Positions 35,516 to 46,384 of a DNA stretch of 64,000 bases are shown piece by piece. How positions within the stretch are numbered: position 1 is the stretch's first letter; every line of letters begins with the position of its first letter. The stretch is taken from contig NZ_BMIJ01000001.1 in NCBI RefSeq assembly GCF_014641945.1, forward strand, positions 1 through 64,000, in the 5' to 3' direction. The translations under genes and the position numbers were made by a program. The notes under the pieces are model-generated. The model was not told the origin of the DNA and ran no database searches. It was given only the letters and a program-made list of their open reading frames with translations. The stretch is from Marinobacterium zhoushanense. GTDB lineage: Bacteria; Pseudomonadota; Gammaproteobacteria; Pseudomonadales; Balneatricaceae.

Positions 35516-36660
35516 GCGTTCACCTCCTCGGCCGCGATACGGTTGTCACTCAATCGGCCGTAGCTGTAGTAGGCGGCGCAGGCGCCCTCGGAGGAGACCA
35601 TGCAGGAACCGAGCGGATTGTCCGGCGTGCAGGGGTCGCCAAACAGCTTGCAGTCACGCGGGTTCTTCACCCCGCGCAGGATGGCCGGGCACTCGCAGGC
35701 CTTGTTCTCCCGCCCCTCCAGTTGAGTCAACGCAAAGCGCTTTTCGGCGTCGAACTCGGCGTATTCGGCGCGGATCTGCAGCGCGCTCTCGGGGATGGCA
35801 CCGAGGCCGCGCCACTCGAAGCTGGGGCGCAGCTCGAATACCTGCTCCACCAACGCCTTCGCCTTGGCGTTACCCTCGCGGGTCACGGCGCGGGTGAACT
35901 CGTTCTCCACCTCACAGCGCCCTTCATTCAGTTGGCGGATCAGCATCAGGATCGCCTGCAGCACATCGAGCGGCTCGAATCCGGCAATCACCACCGGTTT
36001 GCCATACTGCGCCGGAAAGGGTTCGTAGGGAGCCGAGCCGATCACGGTGCTGACATGGGCAGGTCCAATAAAGCCATCCAACATCAACGCGCCGGAGTCG
36101 GCCTCCTGCGTATTCAGGATCGCATGCATCGCTGCCGGGGTCAGCACATGGTTACAGAACACGGAGAAGTTGGAGAGATTCAGCTTTTTCGCCTGTTCCA
36201 GCACCAGCGCGGTCGGCGGTGTTGTGGTCTCAAAACCGATGGCGAAGAACACCACCTGCTTGTCCGGGTTCTGCTGGGCGATCTTGATTGCATCCGCCGG
36301 CGAGTAGAGCATGCGCACGTCGGTGCCTTCGGCACGCACCTTCATCAGGCTGACGCGGCCGGAGCCCGGCACGCGCAGCATATCACCGTAGGTACAGAGG
36401 ATCACATCGGGACGACGCGCCAGCTCAACGGCCATATCCAGCCGCCCGATCGGCAATACGCAGACCGGACAGCCGGGGCCATGGATCAGTTTGACGTTGT
36501 CCGGCAGCAGGCCGGGGATGCCGTAACGAAAGATGGCGTGGGTATGGCCGCCGCAGAACTCCATCAGATGGTAAGTGCGTGCCGGATCGGCTTCGGCGCG
36601 GATCTGACCGGCAATGGCGCGCGCCTTGTCGCCGTCGCGGAACTCGTCAACATACTTCAT
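35512..36660 (-). CDS. hypD: Hydrogenase maturation protein HypD
   Basis: 382 aa. Conserved Cys motifs CGGHTH and [10 protein letters not shown], plus the C-terminal Cys set ([35 protein letters not shown]) that holds the 4Fe-4S cluster. With HypC it assembles the Fe(CN)2CO unit of [NiFe] hydrogenase. Overlaps both neighbours (hypC, hypE) by four bases, indicating tight coupling. Confidence 0.98.
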   Translation of the reverse strand: MKYVDEFRDGDKARAIAGQIRAEADPARTYHLMEFCGGHTHAIFRYGIPGLLPDNVKLIHGPGCPVCVLPIGRLDMAVELARRPDVILCTYGDMLRVPGSGRVSLMKVRAEGTDVRMLYSPADAIKIAQQNPDKQVVFFAIGFETTTPPTALVLEQAKKLNLSNFSVFCNHVLTPAAMHAILNTQEADSGALMLDGFIGPAHVSTVIGSAPYEPFPAQYGKPVVIAGFEPLDVLQAILMLIRQLNEGRCEVENEFTRAVTREGNAKAKALVEQVFELRPSFEWRGLGAIPESALQIRAEYAEFDAEKRFALTQLEGRENKACECPAILRGVKNPRDCKLFGDPCTPDNPLGSCMVSSEGACAAYYSYGRLSDNRIAAEEVNA

Positions 36661-36917
36661 TCCGTCCCCTCCTCTGCCAATGCCGCATCACGGGCTGCCT
36701 GCAGCTGACCCAGCTCCTCGAACAGAGCCAGAGTCCTGGCCGCTTCCTCGGGATCAAGCTTGTTCAACGCATATCCCACATGCAGGATCACGTAATCGCC
36801 AACGGCGAGATCGTCCACCAGCGCGGTGTTGATCTCCTTACGCACGCCGCCGATATCGGCCAACGCCCGTTCCTCGTCGATCAGCACCTCTATCCTTACC
36901 GGGATCGCCAGACACAT
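36657..36917 (-). CDS. hypC: Hydrogenase maturation chaperone HypC
   Basis: 86 aa starting MCLAIPV, with the invariant Cys2 that binds the iron precursor and the large-subunit Cys; the [16 protein letters not shown] stretch with its His completes the OB fold. Partner of HypD. A 22-base gap separates it from hypF. Confidence 0.96.
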   Translation of the reverse strand: MCLAIPVRIEVLIDEERALADIGGVRKEINTALVDDLAVGDYVILHVGYALNKLDPEEAARTLALFEELGQLQAARDAALAEEGTE

Positions 36918-36939
36918 AGCCTTACCTCTATCTACTTCT

Positions 36940-39251
36940 CTAATTTTTATTCAACAGCTTCATCCGTACCGCCCAGGCCTGGCCCAGGCTGATCGCCGCG
37001 TCGTTGGCCGGCATTTGTACCGGCAGCAGCACGTTCAACCCCACGGCGTTCAGTTGGCGATGCAGCCCATCACGCAGCGCCAGGTTCAACAGGCAACCAC
37101 CTGCCAACGCGATCTGGGTCAGTCCGCTATGCTCGGCAGCCTGGATAATCCAGTCGCTCAACGCCAAGGTCAGCTCCTGCTGGAAGCGCGCGGCGCCGCG
37201 TGCAGGATCGGGTTCATCCAGCAGAGATGCCAGCAACGGCAGCAGATCCAGCTGAAGTCCGCCCGACTCTTCATTGATCCGATACAGGCCTTGCGGATTC
37301 AGCTTGCCGACACCTTCCGCCAGCGCCTCCAGGCGCATCGGCGCTTCCGCCTCATAGGTTTGCCGTTCGCAGATCCCCAGCAGTCCAGCGGCGGCATCGA
37401 ATACCCGCCCAAGGCTGGAGGTCGGCGGGCAGATGAAACCCCGCTCCAGCATACCTGCCAGCGCGGCCGCCGGTTTATCGGCAAACCGCGTCGGGATCAG
37501 ATCACCCCTGCCCATGCGGTGCAGTGCGGCACAGGCCATGCGCCAGGGCTCCTTAGCGGCGGCATCGCCACCGGGCAGAGGTAAGGGTGCCAGCTCGCCC
37601 AGCGGGGTGAAGCCCCCGGCGTCCAGCTGTAACAGCTCGCCGCCGCGCAGCTGACCATCCCAGCCCAGTCCGACGCCATCGAGCGCCACGCCCAGCACCG
37701 GCTCTGCGAGCCGATGCTCGGCCATCACCGCGGCGATATGGGCCTGGTGGTGCTGTACCCGATGCAAGGGCAGATCAAGACGCTCGGCCAGTTCGGCAGC
37801 CAAACGACTGGCGTGGAAGTCGGGGTGCAGGTCGCAGGCGATATGCTCAGGCGCGATCCGCAGCAGGTCGCACAGCTCGTCGACGGAGCGCTCCAGCGTA
37901 CGGCAGTTGTCCGGGTTGTTCAGATCGCCGATATGGGGCGAAACAAACGCCCTGTCACCGCTGGTCAAACAGAGGGTGTTTTTCAGGTAGCCACCCAGTG
38001 CCAGCACCGCCGGGCCTGCGCTCGCCAGCCGAATCTCGGTTGGCGCCATACCACGTCCCAGGCGGATCAGTGCCGGTGGTTCAGAGATAGCGTTGATCAG
38101 TGAATCGTCGCAACGGTGCTCGATCTCGCGGTCATGCAGCAGCAACAGGTCAGCAATATCGGCAAGTTTTTCTCTTGCCTCATCGTTGGAAGTGATCAGC
38201 GGTTCGCCGCTACGGTTGGCGCTGGTCATCACCAACACCAGCGGGTGTGCTGCTTGGCTCCACGCCTCACCTTCGGCTCGCCCGGCAGCTTCATGGAACA
38301 GCAGCCAGTGCAGCGGACTGTGTGGCAACATCACCCCCAGTCGATCCAGGCCCGGCGCCAGGCTCGGTGCCAGTTCGACATCGGCAGTCGCGCGCTTACG
38401 TTGCAGCACGATGGGCGCGCTGCGGTCGCTCAACCAGCCGCGGCCGGCGCTGGTCAGCTCCAACAGGGGCTCCAGCGAGAGGCTGTTCAACGCCATGATC
38501 GCGAAGGGTTTGGCCGGTCTGTTCTTGCGCTGGCGCAGACGCGTAACGGCGGACTCGTTACGTGCATCGCAGACCAGATGGAAACCACCGACACCGCGCA
38601 CGGCCAGTATCTCGCCACGCTCCAGCGCGCCCACCGCCAGCTGGATGGGATCCAGCTCGATGCGCTCACCGGTGCTCGTTTCCAGCCAGAGTGTCGGGCC
38701 ACACACGGGACAGGCGTTGGGCTGCGCATGGAAACGGCGATTGGCCGGATCATCGTACTCAGCCTGACAGGCCGGACACTGAGCAAACTCGGCCATGCTG
38801 GTGTTGGCTCGATCATAGGGCAGCGCACGGATCAGCGTGTAGCGCGGGCCGCAGTGGGTGCAGTTGATAAAGGGATAGCGATAACGGCGATCCCGCGGAT
38901 CGAACAGTTCGGCCAGACAGTGCGGACAGACGGCGGCGTCCAGAGTCACCGACAGATCCAGCGTCCCCTCGCCCTGTTCGCTGGCAACGATTCGGAAGTC
39001 GCTGAACTCATCTGCGGATGCCACCTCCTCTTCAGTTAACGAATCGATGCGTGCCAGCGGTGGCAGCTCGCTAGTCAGGCATTGGCGGAAGCGGGCCAGG
39101 CTCAGCGGCTCTCCGCACAGATCGATCTGCACGCCACGCGGTGTGTTGCAGACCTGCCCTGCCAGCTTCAACCCGGTGGCGAGGCGATGCACAAAGGGAC
39201 GAAAGCCGACCCCCTGCACCTGACCGCTGACCAGCAGGCGCACCGAGGGCA

Positions 39252-39252
<1 letters not shown>
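36940..39252 (-). CDS. hypF: Carbamoyltransferase HypF
   Basis: 770 aa, full length. Domains: acylphosphatase-like (1-90, [16 protein letters not shown]), two zinc fingers (about 105-180, [15 protein letters not shown] and [15 protein letters not shown]), YrdC-like (about 195-380, with [15 protein letters not shown]), and a Kae1-like C-terminal domain ([42 protein letters not shown]). It makes carbamoyl-AMP from carbamoyl phosphate and transfers the carbamoyl group to HypE. Its ATG overlaps the upstream hoxA/hupR stop by one base. Confidence 0.97.
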
Positions 39253-40706
<1,454 letters not shown>

Positions 40707-40739
40707 CGCTTCCCCTTTTTGCTCCGTTCTACGCTGGGC

Positions 40740-41663
40740 TCAGAGCAGCGCTTCAAGTGCTTGCGCCTGCTGCTTCAGCGCCTCGATCCGCTGGCGAATG
40801 CGGGCGCTTCTCCGCGTCTCCATCCACGCCAGCCATGCCTCCATCCCTTCGCCGGAGCGCGCCGATACCTGGATCACCTCGATATCGGGATTGACCCGGC
40901 GGGCGTAGTCGATACAGGCCTCGACATCGAAATCCAGGTGCGGCAGAAGGTCGATCTTGTTCAACAACATCAGGTCGGCGGCATGGAACATGTCCGGGTA
41001 CTTGAGCGGCTTATCTTCACCCTCGGTCACCGACAGAATCGCGACCTTGTGCGCCTCGCCCAGATCGAACGCCGCCGGGCATACCAGATTGCCCACGTTC
41101 TCGATAAACAGCACACCGCCGTCGAGATGGTCGAGCCGCTCCAGGGCGTGGCCCACCATGTGCGCATCCAGATGACAGCCCTTGCCGGTATTGATCTGTA
41201 CCGCCTGCGCACCGGTGGCGCGGATACGGTCGGCATCGTTAGCGGTCTGCTGATCACCCTCGATCACCGCCAACGGCAGTCGCTTGCCCAGCTGTTTGAT
41301 GGTGCGGGTCAGCAGGGTAGTCTTCCCGGAGCCGGGGCTGGATACCAGGTTCAGGGCGAACAGCGACAGGGCATCGAAACGGGCGCGGTTCTGCGCCGCA
41401 TAGCCGTCATTCTTGCCCAGAATATCCTGCTCTATCTGCACCATCCGGGACTGACTCAGCCCCGGTGCATGGGCATGGGCCGGCCCCCGGCCGTAGTGCA
41501 GGTTCTGCCCCTCGGCGAGCAGGGGCGAATGATCGTCGTTCTGGCCATGGCCATGTGCATGATCATGTTCGTGAGGATGATCATGGCTGTGGGAGTGATC
41601 ATGATGGTGGTGATGCCCCTCGATCCGGGTTTCACCCTCGCCGCAACCGCATACGGTACACAT
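40740..41663 (-). CDS. hypB: Hydrogenase nickel-insertion GTPase HypB
   Basis: 307 aa from ATG 41663, two bases after the hypA stop. N-terminal high-affinity nickel motif [11 protein letters not shown], then a His-rich nickel-storage stretch (residues about 16-40, mostly His with Asp/Ser/Glu) and the SIMIBI GTPase domain: [16 protein letters not shown] (Walker A), [16 protein letters not shown] (metal-site Cys/His region), NKIDLLPH. It delivers nickel with HypA to the hydrogenase large subunit. An upstream in-frame ATG (41792) lies within hypA and is not used. Confidence 0.96.
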   Translation of the reverse strand: MCTVCGCGEGETRIEGHHHHHDHSHSHDHPHEHDHAHGHGQNDDHSPLLAEGQNLHYGRGPAHAHAPGLSQSRMVQIEQDILGKNDGYAAQNRARFDALSLFALNLVSSPGSGKTTLLTRTIKQLGKRLPLAVIEGDQQTANDADRIRATGAQAVQINTGKGCHLDAHMVGHALERLDHLDGGVLFIENVGNLVCPAAFDLGEAHKVAILSVTEGEDKPLKYPDMFHAADLMLLNKIDLLPHLDFDVEACIDYARRVNPDIEVIQVSARSGEGMEAWLAWMETRRSARIRQRIEALKQQAQALEALL

Positions 41664-41665
41664 AA

Positions 41666-42007
41666 CTACTCTACCTCCAGCTCTTTTATTCTCAGTTCGT
41701 CGCCGCGCGTCACCTGCAGCTGATAGCTGCCACACTTGCTGCAGCTGTCGTAGCGCTGGGTAATCGGCACCGTCGCGGCACAGGCCAGGCACCAGGCCTC
41801 ACCCGGCAGCTCGATGATATCGAGCCGGGCGTGCTCGGCCAGAGTACCGCGGGTCACCGCATCGAAGCAGAATCGAAGCGACTCCTGCTCCACTGCCGCC
41901 AGCGGGCCGATCTCCAGCCAGACCCTTTTGACCCGAGTGTACCCCTGAACCGACGCCTGCTCCTCGAGCGTCTGAACTATGCCCTCGGCAATCGACATCT
42001 CATGCAT
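41666..42007 (-). CDS. hypA: Hydrogenase/urease nickel-metallochaperone HypA
   Basis: 113 aa starting MHEMSIAEG, where His2 and neighbouring residues bind nickel; the zinc site is made by [21 protein letters not shown] (two CxxC pairs). Works with HypB. Start overlaps the hupK stop by eight bases. Confidence 0.97.
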   Translation of the reverse strand: MHEMSIAEGIVQTLEEQASVQGYTRVKRVWLEIGPLAAVEQESLRFCFDAVTRGTLAEHARLDIIELPGEAWCLACAATVPITQRYDSCSKCGSYQLQVTRGDELRIKELEVE

Positions 42008-43061
42008 CTTGCAGTGTCACTCCAAATCCAACGCAGGGATCGATCGACAGTATCAGATCTTGGGCCAACGCCTGAGCCCTACTGCGCTCGATTTTGACCC
42101 CCATCAGGCGTTGTAACACTATCCCGTCAGTATGGAAGTTCCAATCGGTAGGGGCCAATATCTGCCAGCGCCCGACCCGCTCGCCATCCAGCTCTACGCG
42201 GTGCAGCAGCCAGCCACGTGCGGTCATCGCCCAACCGTATCCAACGCCGTTGCCGCTGCGATTGTGACCAGGGGGACTCTCCGGTGAAGGCTCGGCCAGT
42301 TGCGCGAACGCTGCGTCAACCTGGTCGAGTAGTGCCCGCAGCGCAAGACCGATCACCTGGTCGGCTGCCGATACGCTGGCTGCGGCGGCGGCCGGTCCGC
42401 TATGGCGGCATACGTCCTCCAGTAACGGTGCCGTACAAAACTCCCCCCCCCGCTCGCGTTCCAGGGCGCAGATGAGCGGATCGGTCAGCGTAGGCGTCAG
42501 AACCGGGACCGCACCGCCCAACTCAATGCCCTGCCAACACCTTACTCGGGTCTCCAGCCAGTGCCGCTCCTCAGCGGGTGTACGCCTGATCAGCCGCCAC
42601 CAGTGTTGCAGCCCGGCGATCGCCGCTTCAACATCAGCACAGGGCCTATCCAACGATGCTTGCAGCCGCGCCAGTACGCGCTGACCGAGTCGTATGCCGT
42701 CGCGCAGCTCTGCATCCGTCGTTCCCGGATAGCGCCAATCCTGCAACAGTCGCAACAGGCTTTCCCGTACCCGCTCCGCAGCCACCACGCGTACACGCCG
42801 CCTACTCTCCTCTTGAGCAACCGGTTCTGCCCTGGCCTGCTCCAGCGCCCTCGCTCCGGCGACCTGATGTGCATGGCGGCAGATCGAGAACAGCGCACCG
42901 ATCATCGCCAACGCCGCCTCCGGTGTCTGTCCTTTAAGCAGTTGGCAGATCGCATTAACGGGCCGCGTCAGCTCCAGCTCGACGCCAGCGATACGCCCCT
43001 GTCCGTTGATTTGCTGATAGGTAAGAGCCACCTGCAGCCGTCCGGCGGACAAAGGATGCAT
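42000..43061 (-). CDS. hupK: HupK/HoxV hydrogenase maturation factor (large-subunit-like)
   Basis: 353 aa. It resembles a shrunken [NiFe] hydrogenase large subunit: a SICRHAHQVAGARALE stretch corresponds to the first CxxC region with only one Cys, YGWAMTARGWLLHRVELDGERVGRWQILAPTDWNFHTDG mirrors the large-subunit core, and [13 protein letters not shown] mirrors the C-terminal DPCxxC with one Cys lost. HupK/HoxV is thought to act as a scaffold on which the Fe(CN)2CO cofactor is passed to the true large subunit. Two bases downstream of hupJ. Confidence 0.88.
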   Translation of the reverse strand: MHPLSAGRLQVALTYQQINGQGRIAGVELELTRPVNAICQLLKGQTPEAALAMIGALFSICRHAHQVAGARALEQARAEPVAQEESRRRVRVVAAERVRESLLRLLQDWRYPGTTDAELRDGIRLGQRVLARLQASLDRPCADVEAAIAGLQHWWRLIRRTPAEERHWLETRVRCWQGIELGGAVPVLTPTLTDPLICALERERGGEFCTAPLLEDVCRHSGPAAAAASVSAADQVIGLALRALLDQVDAAFAQLAEPSPESPPGHNRSGNGVGYGWAMTARGWLLHRVELDGERVGRWQILAPTDWNFHTDGIVLQRLMGVKIERSRAQALAQDLILSIDPCVGFGVTLQDA

Positions 43062-43063
43062 AC

Positions 43064-43531
43064 TCAGCCCCGCATGGCCCGGCGAAACAGCGCCCGGCGT
43101 CCGGGGTTATCCAATTGCTCCTCGTGACTGTCAGCAGCCGCTGGAGCAGGAGTTGCGAACAACAGATCGGCGATCTCCATAGCCAGGGCTCGCGCCTCGT
43201 CCTGGGAGTTCAGACCGCTGGTATCGGACAGCAGTGAGGCACTGGCGAAGCGTCCCAGATCCTCCACCTGCGCCACCACGCCCTCATACTCCCCCGAGGG
43301 TAATACCAGCACGCAGGTCTCCCCTTTATCCGGCAACTCCCGCGCATCCGCCGGGCGCCAAATCAGGTTCAGACACCAGGGCGTAATCAGCACTCCCGCC
43401 TCCAGATCGTGATCGAGGCAGTGCCACACCGCCATCTCAACGCTGAGCAGGGCGTTATAGAATGGCAAGCCGGCCATCCGCGCATCCGCCGCACGATAGT
43501 GCTGCTGCAACCCTTGCTTCAGTGGAGACAT
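43064..43531 (-). CDS. hupJ: Hydrogenase assembly chaperone, HybE family (HupJ/HoxT)
   Basis: 155 aa from ATG 43531, which overlaps the upstream rubredoxin stop by one base (TGATG); a longer frame to 43630 lies over the rubredoxin gene and is not used. Family motifs: MAGLPFYNALLSVEMAVWHC, GVLITPWCLNLIWRP and LPSGEYEGV. HybE-type chaperones escort the hydrogenase before Tat export. Confidence 0.9.
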   Translation of the reverse strand: MSPLKQGLQQHYRAADARMAGLPFYNALLSVEMAVWHCLDHDLEAGVLITPWCLNLIWRPADARELPDKGETCVLVLPSGEYEGVVAQVEDLGRFASASLLSDTSGLNSQDEARALAMEIADLLFATPAPAAADSHEEQLDNPGRRALFRRAMRG

Positions 43532-43746
43532 CACGCCACCACCATGAACTGGTCGCGCTCGCCGTCGCACTGCGGGCAGCACCAATGCTCGGGCAGTTCG
43601 GCAAAGGGGGTGCCCGGCGCAATCTGCCACACCTCATCGCCCACCGCCGGATCGTACTGATACCAACAGATCTTGCACTCGAGTTTTGCATCGGGCGACA
43701 ACCGCTCGTTATTGCCCAGGTAGCTGCCTTCGAACTGGGTCGTCAT
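43531..43746 (-). CDS. hupI: Rubredoxin HupI/HoxR
   Basis: 71 aa with the two iron-binding knuckles CKICWYQYDPAVGDE and CCPQCDGERDQFM (CxxC pairs, one Trp-flanked). The N-terminal extension of about 20 residues is typical of hydrogenase-associated rubredoxins, which support assembly of oxygen-exposed uptake hydrogenase. Overlaps hupH by four bases. Confidence 0.95.
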   Translation of the reverse strand: MTTQFEGSYLGNNERLSPDAKLECKICWYQYDPAVGDEVWQIAPGTPFAELPEHWCCPQCDGERDQFMVVA

Positions 43747-44618
43747 ACCAGCACCTCGCGCATCTCGCGCAGCCGCTCCGAGGAATCCTCAAGATCCTCC
43801 TTCGCGGCACAGGCCACCTGCGGTACCTCGACCACTTCCAGCGTATCCAGAATCAGCTGATCGGTACTGTTGAAGTACTGCACACGCCAGATACCGGGCA
43901 CGGCAGTGGAGCCGATCCGGCAGTTGCCATAGCCGCGGGACAGGATCACCACCGGGCCCTGACCGAGGCTGTTGGCCAAGAACGTGTGATCTTCGGGCGA
44001 AAACGGCAGTAACGACAGGTTGATCACGTGAGGCAGTTCGCGCGGCGTTGTTTGGTGTCTGCGTGCCACATCGAACAGCTCGACCAGCACGGGGCCTGCA
44101 TTCAATATCCCTTCCGGCAGATCCCCCTCGCCCACCGTCGGCACTTCAGTCGTACTGAAAGCGCTTTGTCGCACCAGCTCGGGCAGATCCGCCACCTCCA
44201 GCCACTGTCGCTCAAGCTGGCCGCTGCTATCGACCTGCTGTAACCACCAGAGTCCGGCCAGTACCGTCTCCTGTGCCCGCACCCGGATATCCGCGCCGAT
44301 CTGCAGCGCCACCTCCCCCTCGCCCAGCACCTGATACAACAGAGCACGGTCGGCTTCGGCAAGCAGATCCAGCGACAGCGTTCGCGTCGACATACCGGGA
44401 CGGTATGCATCCAGCGCCTCCTGCACCTGTGCCAACAACGCCAGCACCCGAGGCGCCTGGGCAACCTCCTCGGATTCAGGCAGGCGCGGCAGTTCGAAGG
44501 TGTGCATCTCCTTCGGCATCGGCATATAGCTGAGGCTATCCGCTTCCGAGCGTGAGCCGGGACCGCTCGCCTGGGTCAAAGAGGGGGTTAGATCAAACAG
44601 AGGAATATCCGATTTCAT
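43743..44618 (-). CDS. hupH: Hydrogenase expression/assembly protein HupH (HoxQ/HyaF-like)
   Basis: 291 aa. Recognisable from the MPKEMHTFELPRLPE segment, GPVLVELFDVARRHQ, LPHVINLSLLPFSPEDHTFLANSLGQGPVVILSRGYGNCRIGSTAVPGIWRVQYFNS and the DTLEVVEVPQVACAAKEDL end. HupH-type proteins are needed for small-subunit (FeS) maturation of uptake hydrogenase. Nine bases after hupG, four-base overlap with hupI. Confidence 0.93.
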   Translation of the reverse strand: MKSDIPLFDLTPSLTQASGPGSRSEADSLSYMPMPKEMHTFELPRLPESEEVAQAPRVLALLAQVQEALDAYRPGMSTRTLSLDLLAEADRALLYQVLGEGEVALQIGADIRVRAQETVLAGLWWLQQVDSSGQLERQWLEVADLPELVRQSAFSTTEVPTVGEGDLPEGILNAGPVLVELFDVARRHQTTPRELPHVINLSLLPFSPEDHTFLANSLGQGPVVILSRGYGNCRIGSTAVPGIWRVQYFNSTDQLILDTLEVVEVPQVACAAKEDLEDSSERLREMREVLV

Positions 44619-44627
44619 GCAGTTACC

Positions 44628-45059
44628 TCAATGTCCACAGGGGGTCGAAGCATTATTGGCAACCACCGGTATGCCGATGCCGGGATTACGCTGTGGTTCA
44701 GTGACGAGGATCCGCTCGATCTCGCGCCGATACTCATCCCAGTTGTGTACCCGCGACAAGGCTCCCAGATAACGCCCCTGTTTGAGGAACACCAGCGTCG
44801 GCCAGGCGTTGAAGTTATAGCGTCCCTGCAACCGGTGCTCGCTCTCCGGGTCGACAAGCGCGGCGCTGAGCTGCGGAAACTGCTTGAGCAGTTCAGGCAG
44901 GATCACCGCCACATCGAGACTCTCGGGGAAGCGGCTCGGGTTACCGGCGAAAAACAGCACGCTGAACGGCTGGGCTTCGATGAAAGCATCGACACTTTCG
45001 TGCTCCAGCCGCGGGTAGCCGTAACGGCTGGTCAACTGCTCCAGCAGTGGATGGGTCAT
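44628..45059 (-). CDS. hupG: HupG/HoxO/HyaE thioredoxin-like hydrogenase chaperone
   Basis: 143 aa, thioredoxin fold without the CxxC pair: VLFFAGNPSRFPESLDVAVILPEL in place of the active site, then ALVDPESEHRLQGRYNFNAWPTLVFLKQGRYLG. HyaE-type chaperones bind the Tat signal of the hydrogenase small subunit. Its start overlaps hupF by four bases. Confidence 0.92.
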   Translation of the reverse strand: MTHPLLEQLTSRYGYPRLEHESVDAFIEAQPFSVLFFAGNPSRFPESLDVAVILPELLKQFPQLSAALVDPESEHRLQGRYNFNAWPTLVFLKQGRYLGALSRVHNWDEYRREIERILVTEPQRNPGIGIPVVANNASTPCGH

Positions 45060-45391
45060 CTTCCGTTATCCTCTTTGTGTCCGTCATTCAGATCCGGCTG
45101 CAGATGTGGCGGCAGCTGCGGTGTACGTCCAACCAGATCGGCAAACAGTGCATCGATAGCGGCAATATCGCCGCGTGCGCCTGCGTCTAACGCCTGAAGC
45201 GCCTGGGCAACCTGCCTGGCGCGCTCAGCGCTGATCTTTTCTCGTGCAGCCTCCAGAAAGACCAGCAGCCAGTCATCCGGTACCGGCATTTCAATCAGCC
45301 GGATATCGATCCAATGCTGCTCATCCCCGGAGGTGCAGAGCGCCCTCTCCCCCTCCACTACCCTCACCTGCATCGGGATCCCGATACACAT
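45056..45391 (-). CDS. hupF: HupF (HypC paralogue, HoxL)
   Basis: 111 aa starting MCIGIPMQV, the HypC-type N-terminal Cys motif, with a C-terminal extension of about 25 polar residues not present in HypC. HupF binds the large subunit and helps protect it and the cofactor, particularly under oxygen, in known uptake hydrogenase systems. One base after hupD. Confidence 0.93.
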   Translation of the reverse strand: MCIGIPMQVRVVEGERALCTSGDEQHWIDIRLIEMPVPDDWLLVFLEAAREKISAERARQVAQALQALDAGARGDIAAIDALFADLVGRTPQLPPHLQPDLNDGHKEDNGR

Positions 45392-45392
45392 C

Positions 45393-46031
45393 TCAAGACT
45401 CGTCCGACACGGGTGTGAACAGGTTCATGAAACGCACATCGCCGTGTCGAAATGCTTCAACGCTGTCGGGCCGCCCCTGTTCGTAGCGCTCCAGTGCCAG
45501 TTGCTGGGGTGAAAGCTCCTCGTGCGATTCGAGAGCAGTTTCGTCAGCCAACGGCAGGATGCCCAGCGACGCGAGATATTCGAGCGCCAGCTCAATAGCC
45601 GGATCAAGCTGGGCACGTACACTACTGGTCAGACTGCCGCCGAAATCCTCCAACAGCTCGGGTTGTACGCCGATCAGCATCAGCTCGCGAGGGTATTGGC
45701 CAGTGAGTTCGGCCATGGCCAGCACCTCCTGGAAGCCGGTCTGATGCAGGCTCATGCGCTTGGCGCCCATGAACTTTGGCACCTCCTCATCGCGGACGAC
45801 CTTAAGCGTTCCGGGCTTCAGGCCATAGTCGATGGCGTCAAATACGATCAGAACGTCCGACTCCTGGAGATGCTGAACCAGGTAGATCCCCAGAGTACCG
45901 CCGTCCAGCAATTTCACCTGCTCAGCAAAGCGGTAGTGCTGATTCAGCCGCTCGACGCAGCGCACACCGAACCCCTCATCGGCCCAAAGCAGATTGCCTA
46001 TACCGAGAATCAAAACACGGTCTGTCGTCAT
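45393..46031 (-). CDS. hupD: Hydrogenase maturation protease HupD
   Basis: 212 aa from ATG 46031 (MTTDRVLILGIGN); an ATG three codons earlier is possible. Nickel-sensing residues of this protease family are present: Glu in LLWADEGFG, Asp in LIVFDAIDYG and His in MSLHQTGF. It cleaves the C-terminal peptide of the large subunit after nickel insertion. It is the first gene of the operon, about 70 bp after the predicted sigma-54 start point, while in most clusters the structural genes hupSLC come first. Confidence 0.95.
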   Translation of the reverse strand: MTTDRVLILGIGNLLWADEGFGVRCVERLNQHYRFAEQVKLLDGGTLGIYLVQHLQESDVLIVFDAIDYGLKPGTLKVVRDEEVPKFMGAKRMSLHQTGFQEVLAMAELTGQYPRELMLIGVQPELLEDFGGSLTSSVRAQLDPAIELALEYLASLGILPLADETALESHEELSPQQLALERYEQGRPDSVEAFRHGDVRFMNLFTPVSDES

Positions 46032-46109
46032 TGCCCTCATCCATCAGCGAAATGTGCAACGAGCCGCACCGGATTTCCGACCGGAGCAACGTTCAATTCG
46101 ACAGACAGG

Positions 46110-46126
46110 TACAAGTAGCGTGCCAG
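46110..46126 (-). promoter_or_regulatory. Sigma-54 promoter of the hup/hyp operon
   Basis: Minus strand reads CTGGCACGCTACTTGTA: -24 element TGGCAC (complement of 46120-46125), five-base spacer and -12 element TTGTA (46110-46114), one mismatch to TTGCA. GG and G of the -12 box have the correct ten-base separation. The predicted start of RNA is near 46098, about 70 bp before hupD. Control by the NtrC-type HoxA/HupR encoded in the same operon is the natural reading. Confidence 0.8.
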
Positions 46127-46152
46127 TTGAGGCAAAGTACGTTGCACCACCT

Positions 46153-46172
46153 GTTACAGCAGGCGTTACAGC
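46153..46172 (-). promoter_or_regulatory. Direct repeat upstream of the sigma-54 promoter
   Basis: GTTACAGC occurs at 46153-46160 and again at 46165-46172, 12 bp apart, about 55-75 bp upstream of the predicted start of RNA. It could be an activator or IHF-helper site, but such repeats arise by chance and known HupR sites look different. Confidence 0.3.
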
Positions 46173-46315
46173 TGATGCAGTCACCATGGGACGCAATCAT
46201 TCTTTCCAGCTAAAGGCCATTTTGCATACCAAGCTTCCACCCTTTCGGATAGACGGATAAAACTGCGCCGTTAACCCGGACTCAATTACTGGTCCCGACC
46301 GGGAGCGCAATCAGC

Positions 46316-46321
46316 TATAAT
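46316..46321 (+). promoter_or_regulatory. Possible -10 box for the kinase-like gene
   Basis: A perfect TATAAT is 64 bp before ATG 46385. No good -35 hexamer is found 16-18 bp further upstream, so this is tentative. Confidence 0.35.
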
Positions 46322-46384
46322 CGCCCGAACTTCATTCGGTTACGTACCGGCGTGTTCATCTTCATCCGACACCGACGCCCCTAT

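Noticed and set aside
41570..41630. Short-period repeat of GATCATG/ATGATC words
   Set aside because: It is the His/Asp-rich nickel-storage segment of HypB, a coding repeat and not a DNA element.
46053..46072. Second sigma-54-like sequence (GGTGCGGCTCGTTGCAC on the minus strand)
   Set aside because: GG and GC dinucleotides are eleven, not ten, bases apart and the -24 box is poor; the site at 46110-46126 is far better.
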